Source of the DNA: DATESN01 sp035270785
GTDB taxonomy: Bacteria > Bacillota > Clostridia > Lachnospirales > Lachnospiraceae
Direction of reading: 5' to 3'
NCBI GenBank assembly: GCA_035270785.1
Contig: DATESN010000052.1
Span: 1 to 5,108, forward strand
Length of the DNA stretch: 5,108 bases
Part shown: positions 1-3,444 of the stretch, piece after piece
Layout of the letters: each line of letters begins with the position of its first letter
How positions within the stretch are numbered: position 1 is the first letter of the stretch
Notes under the pieces: model-generated
Told to the model about the DNA's origin: nothing
What the model saw: the letters and a program-made list of their open reading frames with translations, nothing else
Databases searched by the model: none
Made by a program: the position numbers and the translations under genes

Positions 1-69
1 ATATGTTCTCCTTATGTAAAGATAGAAGAACTATCACTCAATCTTGTACACTTTTTGGGGAGCACCTCA
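1..69 (-). mobile_element. Probable left end of an IS3-family (IS150-like) insertion sequence, partial
   Basis: Reading leftward from 69, the strand begins TGAGGTGCTCCCCAAAAAGT and continues GTACA. This resembles IS3/IS150-group terminal repeats, which begin TG and contain a C-rich block followed by AAAAAGT. At the far edge, AAGGAGAACATAT looks like a Shine-Dalgarno just before an orfA start outside the window. The element would be transcribed leftward and interrupts the rhs remnant. The other end, target duplication and transposase are not visible, so the family is an inference from the terminus alone. Confidence 0.5.
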
Positions 70-354
70 GTTGTAGCCTTCTGCTTCAGGTTCACTACTC
101 GCATTGATTGAAACATGTTCTCTTCCCGTAGATTTAAGCAATCTGTAAAGGGCATCATACTCAAACTTCTGACTGGGGCTTACGACACTGCCATTGAAGT
201 AGATCGTCTGTTGGGCATTATCGTCAATTTGAGTGATGTTGCCTACTGGGTCATCGTTATCGCAGATAAAGCCTAGTTTCAATAACAGTTGTTGAATTTC
301 AGAAGACGACTTCTGAAATTCAACTCTCTTTCTCTGTAAAGAAGCGCAAGGCAT
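67..354 (-). pseudogene. Remnant of an Rhs/TcC-like core, cut off by an IS end
   Basis: A 95-residue open frame. Its distal two-thirds is plain Rhs core: DPVGNITQIDDNAQQTIYF, then NGSVVSPSQKFEYDALYRLL and STGREHV. In TcC-like Rhs proteins this part lies upstream of the MTSMPHL segment seen in the main gene, so it matches a part of that gene to the right of the window and is not a copy of anything visible here. The first ~35 residues (MPCASLQRKRVEFQKSSSEI and following) do not look like core and span a perfect inverted repeat, so the ATG at 354 is probably fortuitous. After GREHVSINASSEPEAEGYN the stop TGA is the first three bases of a probable IS terminal repeat. Both ends are therefore broken, and the fragment has no toxin tip. 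Not expected to be functional. Confidence 0.75.
291..324. repeat. Perfect 15-bp inverted repeat with 4-nt loop
   Basis: GTTGAATTTCAGAAG (291-305), loop ACGA, then the exact reverse complement CTTCTGAAATTCAAC (310-324). No T-run follows on either strand, so it is not a standard intrinsic terminator. It lies where the rhs remnant stops looking like core, so it may mark a recombination or fold-back junction, or be a small mobile palindrome. Confidence 0.85.
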
Positions 355-426
355 AAAGTTAATATAGGATTATTATTTGAAAGTGAATAAGCTATATTTT
401 TAAACAACAACAAAGAAGTATTATTT
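355..426. other. AT-rich spacer
   Basis: A short spacer between the end of paralogue B and the rhs remnant. I see no gene, hairpin or Shine-Dalgarno in it. The remnant frame is closed by consecutive TAA TAA codons here. Confidence 0.5.
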
Positions 427-1290
427 TTATAAATAAAATATAAGTTTTCCAGAACTATCCAAAGGAGCTAAAGGAAAATTTATTAATTCATTTAAAAAGT
501 TTATTTCTTTTGACGATAAATTATTTTTTTCTATTCCAATCCAATGAAAACAATAATCGTCCTTCTCTAAAGAATGATTATGTGTACGAACTAACAAATA
601 TCGATTGCTTATTACATTAAGAAACTCAGTACAACCATATCTTTTGAAATCATCTCTAAAAAAATATTTTGTAGACACATGTTTTTTTTCTTTATCATTG
701 TATGAAATATTTTTATTGTCATTGAATTTATAAATTTTATATATAACATCATAGGAACTAAGGCTACTATTACGATTGATTTTTCTTTCTACATATTCAG
801 ATAAAGTATCTAATTCAAAATAGGAATGACTTAAGACTATTTTTTTTATTGTTTCATCTATTTTCTTTACATCCTTCCACATTGAATAAAGTCTTATTCC
901 TTCTACATAAGGGTAGCTGAAAATTATTCGTTGTTTTGGAGAACTCAGTATTTCTTTTTCATCAAAAGGATTGTAATATCGATCATTCTGTTGATTAGAA
1001 GATTCCTGTCCCGATAAAAAAAATATCGAATCCAAATCAATACTTCGTACAAAAGAAGATGAATCTATAACGCTATGCGCATCGCAATTGATATAAGTAT
1101 CAAAACAAGTATTTGAAATAAAACCAATCATATACTCGTCAGACACTCTTGAAAAATGTACTTTATTCCATACAAACGCATAATACATTTCTTTTTGAGA
1201 AGTACACTGAAAATATAAACAAAGTGGAATTGCATAAATTTTATTAAAAGTGCAAATCATGCAAAGTAGAATAACATCAAATAATCTCAT
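427..1290 (-). CDS. Four-cysteine exported protein B, tandem paralogue and candidate immunity protein
   Basis: 287 residues from ATG 1290, 18 nt after the TAA of the preceding paralogue, so probably one transcript. The N-terminus MRLFDVILLCMICTFNKIYA is a Sec signal peptide with likely cleavage after IYA, giving a periplasmic protein beginning IPLCLYFQC. Blocks shared with paralogue A are, in order: Cx4C (Cys24, Cys29), YYAFVWNKVHFSR, DSSSFVRSIDL, SYFELDTLSEY, FKRYGCTEFLN (Cys220) and YCFHWIGIEKNNLSSKEINFLNE (Cys247). It extends ~15 residues beyond A, ending SSGKLIFYL. The middle is poorly conserved. I recognise no family. Tandem, diverged immunity copies are common in Rhs loci, where extra copies may protect against related toxins. 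The role is inferred from context and shared architecture. Very AT-rich, with no terminator hairpin seen directly after its TAA. Confidence 0.75.
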   Translation of the reverse strand: MRLFDVILLCMICTFNKIYAIPLCLYFQCTSQKEMYYAFVWNKVHFSRVSDEYMIGFISNTCFDTYINCDAHSVIDSSSFVRSIDLDSIFFLSGQESSNQQNDRYYNPFDEKEILSSPKQRIIFSYPYVEGIRLYSMWKDVKKIDETIKKIVLSHSYFELDTLSEYVERKINRNSSLSSYDVIYKIYKFNDNKNISYNDKEKKHVSTKYFFRDDFKRYGCTEFLNVISNRYLLVRTHNHSLEKDDYCFHWIGIEKNNLSSKEINFLNELINFPLAPLDSSGKLIFYL

Positions 1291-1302
1291 AAATAATACC
1301 AA

Positions 1303-1307
1303 TCCTT
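1303..1307 (-). promoter_or_regulatory. Shine-Dalgarno (AAGGA) of paralogue B
   Basis: AAGGA follows the TAA of the upstream paralogue and lies 12 nt before the ATG at 1290. It directly abuts the TTG at 1302, which makes TTG a poor start; ATG 1290 also gives the better signal peptide. The spacing is longer than optimal. Confidence 0.6.
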
Positions 1308-1308
1308 T

Positions 1309-2094
1309 TTAAGGAATTCGAGACAAGGAGTCTAAGAAAAAAATATCATTATGAGATAATCTGTTTTTGTCTATTGCAATCCAATGGAAACAGGCTTCTG
1401 AACTATCAAGCGACACTCCTTTTGAACGAATCAATAAATTATTTTTACTTAATTTATTCAGAAAATCAGTACAGCCATTTGATTTAAAATCAGAACGAGA
1501 ATAATAAATCTTTGTAAACAGATAAATTTCACTACCATCATGTGCATTATAAACATTGCATTCGTATTTCTTGTCAGTGTTATAATCGTTTAAAAAATAT
1601 GTTGTTGAATTTGAATCAATGAAGTATAATTTTGACTTGTTCTCAAAAGGTTTTACAAGGAGCATACCTACGTGATTTTTTACAGTAAAATTTGACAATG
1701 TATCTACAAGATAGTAGTCGTGCTTATCAATTATCCAATCTAAAAAATTTTCAACGGCTACTGCATTATTAATCCATAAATAAACAGAAGTTCTAGGAAA
1801 AACGCCTTTACCTTTGTGTTCTAAAAGTAAAAGTATTTTTTTATGATCTCGATTTAATGTTATGGTTTTCAAAAACGAATTATTGTCAATTATGACAATA
1901 GAATCTAGTTGATGATTTTTTTCCAATTCAAAATATTTTTTTATTTTTGATTCAAAAAGAAACGTTTCTTCATATGTTAATAAAAATTCATTAGAGTATC
2001 TGGAAAAAGATCTGCCATTCCATATAAAAGAATAATAATTACTATCAAGTTTACATGGGAAGTTTCGACATAAAATAATATCGCTCTGCGCCAT
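1309..2094 (-). CDS. Four-cysteine protein A, candidate immunity protein of the orphan toxin (signal peptide broken)
   Basis: 261 residues from the first ATG after the stop that interrupts its signal peptide. I recognise no family. It is a clear paralogue of the next gene: LCRNFPC (Cys9, Cys14), YYSFIWNGRSFSR (21-33), DTLSNF, FKSNGCTDFLN (Cys208) and ACFHWIAIDKNRLSHNDIFFL (Cys235) all have counterparts there. Four shared cysteines fit a disulfide-bonded exported protein. Without the signal peptide, and with no Shine-Dalgarno before this ATG, it may be a pseudogene or a mislocalised product. It lies directly downstream of the orphan toxin, where an immunity gene is expected, and its ancestral ATG at 2139 overlaps the -1 frame stop of that toxin. 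It is markedly more AT-rich than the Rhs core, consistent with separate acquisition. The immunity role is inferred from position only. Confidence 0.65.
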   Translation of the reverse strand: MAQSDIILCRNFPCKLDSNYYSFIWNGRSFSRYSNEFLLTYEETFLFESKIKKYFELEKNHQLDSIVIIDNNSFLKTITLNRDHKKILLLLEHKGKGVFPRTSVYLWINNAVAVENFLDWIIDKHDYYLVDTLSNFTVKNHVGMLLVKPFENKSKLYFIDSNSTTYFLNDYNTDKKYECNVYNAHDGSEIYLFTKIYYSRSDFKSNGCTDFLNKLSKNNLLIRSKGVSLDSSEACFHWIAIDKNRLSHNDIFFLDSLSRIP

Positions 2095-2139
2095 AATTTG
2101 TATTTAAAAAAACAATAAAAAAAATATGAGTCGATTCAT
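2095..2139 (-). other. Interrupted signal peptide of the first tandem paralogue
   Basis: In the same frame as the gene below, an ATG at 2139 begins MNRLIFFLLFF, then TAA (2106-2104), then IQI and MAQSDIILC. Without the TAA this would be a standard Sec signal peptide: Arg in the n-region, a long hydrophobic core, and a cleavage site after IMA. The downstream paralogue has an intact signal peptide in the corresponding place. A modest purine-rich GAAAGAAG precedes this ATG, whereas the ATG at 2094 is preceded only by AT-rich sequence with no Shine-Dalgarno. One change of TAA to TTA would restore a 276-residue exported protein. Confidence 0.6.
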
Positions 2140-2232
2140 TCTTCTTTCATCCAGTGTTCTTTAAATAATTGTCTTTTTCCTTTTATCCCTGATAATGTGT
2201 TTAGATAAACGGCAGGAATTATCCATTTTTTT
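2136..2232 (-). promoter_or_regulatory. Candidate -1 frameshift site and C-terminal extension of the orphan toxin
   Basis: The toxin's last codons are GAA AAA AAT GGA TAA. A run of seven A places a slippery A AAA AAT heptamer in the zero frame (2231-2225). Slipping back one base gives TGG ATA ATT and an open frame of 29 residues (WIIPAVYLNTLSG, then IKGKRQLFKEHWMKEE). This stops at TGA 2138-2136, overlapping the ATG at 2139 as ATGA. That overlap is typical of coupled toxin-immunity genes and suggests the -1 frame is, or was, the real C-terminus. One extra A in the run would have the same effect, so mutation or a base-count error is an equal alternative. Confidence 0.5.
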
Positions 2233-2920
2233 CTGAATTATATCCATCATTTATAGAAAACACCTTATCCTCATAGTAAATTTCTGCGTTAGAAGCGTAT
2301 ATATCTACGGCATAAGACCCTTTCTCATCGGGATAGACTTCCAATCCTATCCAAATTTGCATTATCCTCATATTTTCTTGATCTCCTAGCGAAAACATAG
2401 TCACTCTATTTTGAGGACTAACTCTTTCTTTTAATAAAGGATGTAAATGCACAACAAAAGTTAATTCATTCTCACTTGTCTTCTTATACTTTTCTTCTAA
2501 TATATTTGCAAATTGACGTCCCATAGTATGGGATTTTTTTTCATCATTTCGTCGATATCCAACATATATTTCATTTAAAGTAAATCCTATCGTCGTTAAT
2601 TCCAGCTTTGATTTCATACTTAAATGATGGGATACCATTTTTTTTACCAATTTTTCAAAATCTGGTTCTTCTCTTTTTAAATAACTAAGTAGTGCATTTT
2701 TAAATTTAGAAAGCTCATTAGCAATCTCTTTCGGTATAAAGATATTGCTAACTGAACCATTCTTCTCATTAGCACCACCCTCTCCTTTTATCTCAACCTC
2801 TTTAAATGTGGGGAATACTTTGCCCTCGTCTACTTTTTCTTCCGTTGTTGTTCCACTCGGATCCACTCCACTGACAGGATTCCCATGTACATACATGTAC
2901 AGGTTCACCCCATCCACCAT
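2219..2920 (-). CDS. Orphan Rhs C-terminus with a JAB/MPN-like toxin domain
   Basis: The first ATG is at 2920, but the frame opens at 2992, and the extra codons give NGARYYACWLGRWTASDPAG, the end of an Rhs core. The ATG has no Shine-Dalgarno, so this is a displaced Rhs tip without its own start rather than a normal gene. From the ATG: NLYMYVHGNP, DPSG (residues 20-23), linker KEVEIKGEGG, then the toxin domain. Residues 158-180 contain H-L-H-P and, 16 residues after the second His, S-L-G-D within FSLGD. Glu107 or Glu117 lies 41-51 residues upstream. This resembles the JAMM zinc-site pattern (Glu, HxH, SxxD) of JAB/MPN peptidases, which occur in polymorphic toxins, but the usual gap is 7-10, so the match is imperfect. 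The following IGLEVYPDEKGSYAVDIYAS would fit the C-terminal strands. The frame ends at TAA 2219 after a poly-A run; a -1 shift would add 29 residues. No activity is proven. Confidence 0.75.
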   Translation of the reverse strand: MVDGVNLYMYVHGNPVSGVDPSGTTTEEKVDEGKVFPTFKEVEIKGEGGANEKNGSVSNIFIPKEIANELSKFKNALLSYLKREEPDFEKLVKKMVSHHLSMKSKLELTTIGFTLNEIYVGYRRNDEKKSHTMGRQFANILEEKYKKTSENELTFVVHLHPLLKERVSPQNRVTMFSLGDQENMRIMQIWIGLEVYPDEKGSYAVDIYASNAEIYYEDKVFSINDGYNSEKNG

Positions 2921-2980
2921 CCCAGCAGGGTCAGAGGCTGTCCACCGACCTAACCAACAAGCATAGTACCTAGCCCCGTT
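2851..2980. repeat. Diverged direct repeat of the Rhs core end (copy in orphan module)
   Basis: Aligns without gaps to 4341-4470 (offset 1490), with 34 mismatches in 130 by my count, about 74% identity. Many differences are synonymous. It encodes GARYYACWLGRWTASDPAG through DPSG. This is the homology through which an orphan tip could recombine onto the full-length rhs gene. Confidence 0.85.
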
Positions 2981-2992
2981 TCGGTGGTATGC

Positions 2993-3065
2993 TCAATCTA
3001 TCACATCAATCAGCAGATTCCAGCGATGTGGTAATCTATGGTGAGTCTAATTCATAACCAGCGTT
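2993..3065 (-). other. Junction between lipoprotein gene and orphan rhs module
   Basis: About 70 nt with no gene, Shine-Dalgarno or clear terminator. Recognisable Rhs coding sequence begins just after an in-frame TGA (2995-2993), so the recombination breakpoint that placed the displaced C-terminus here lies in or beside this stretch. On the minus strand, GAA ACG GGG CTA near 2981-2970 reads E-T-G-L in the neighbouring frame, a possible relic of the core motif ETGLYYHGARYYA. Confidence 0.5.
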
Positions 3066-3443
3066 TCAATTTGAGCAGCGATGGTAATCATGCTCATCTA
3101 TATCAGGATCAACAATAATTCTATCTCCAATTTTTCGCACATCCATATCACAATGTCCACATCGATACAGTGAATCCATTTCTGGATCTAAGGTTTTCCA
3201 ACCTAATAGATTTATATCAGTGATTCTACTGTCTTGAACATGTGGAATCCATCGGCCCATGTTTCTTGATGTGTCTTGATTTATGATATACAAAGCAATA
3301 TAATCACCATCCTTATTCAATATCAACCGATTGTCGCCTTTACCCATTTTGTTGCAATATGCACCTTCAACTGATGTATTGTTTGAGCAGGCCTCGATAA
3401 AGAATAGAAATGCGATGCAGTGAACTCCAACTAGTAACTTCAT
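3066..3443 (-). CDS. Small lipoprotein, probable immunity protein of the upstream Rhs toxin
   Basis: A 125-residue protein whose ATG follows the rhs TGA by one base (TGA-A-ATG). The N-terminus MKLLVGVHCIAFLFFIEAC is a lipoprotein signal peptide: Lys2, a hydrophobic core, then I-E-A-Cys19, an acceptable though not textbook lipobox. Ser at +2 would favour outer-membrane sorting. The mature part begins SNNTSVEGAYC and has an NRLILNKDGDYIALYI stretch that looks like beta-hairpins. It ends in a Cys-containing tail (YRCGHC, then DEHDYHRCSN), so disulfides are possible. I recognise no family. The immunity role is inferred from position, size and coupling. A lipid-anchored periplasmic immunity protein implies that the toxin acts in the periplasm or on the envelope. 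A longer reading starting at 3530 would overlap rhs by 86 nt, and I did not use it. Confidence 0.82.
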   Translation of the reverse strand: MKLLVGVHCIAFLFFIEACSNNTSVEGAYCNKMGKGDNRLILNKDGDYIALYIINQDTSRNMGRWIPHVQDSRITDINLLGWKTLDPEMDSLYRCGHCDMDVRKIGDRIIVDPDIDEHDYHRCSN

Positions 3444-3444
3444 T

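Noticed and set aside
355..426. Intrinsic terminator after paralogue B
   Set aside because: AT-rich, but no GC-rich stem next to a T-run could be found; the palindrome at 291-324 lacks a T-tract.
1291..1302. TTG start at 1302 for paralogue B
   Set aside because: The AAGGA directly abuts it with no spacer, and the ATG at 1290 gives a cleaner signal peptide.
2886..2900. GTACATACATGTAC near-palindrome as an operator
   Set aside because: It is the conserved coding sequence for YMYV in the Rhs core and recurs in part in the main gene.
2745..2966. Plus-strand open frame opposite the orphan rhs tip
   Set aside because: It is antisense to clear Rhs core coding sequence and has no Shine-Dalgarno or recognisable domain.
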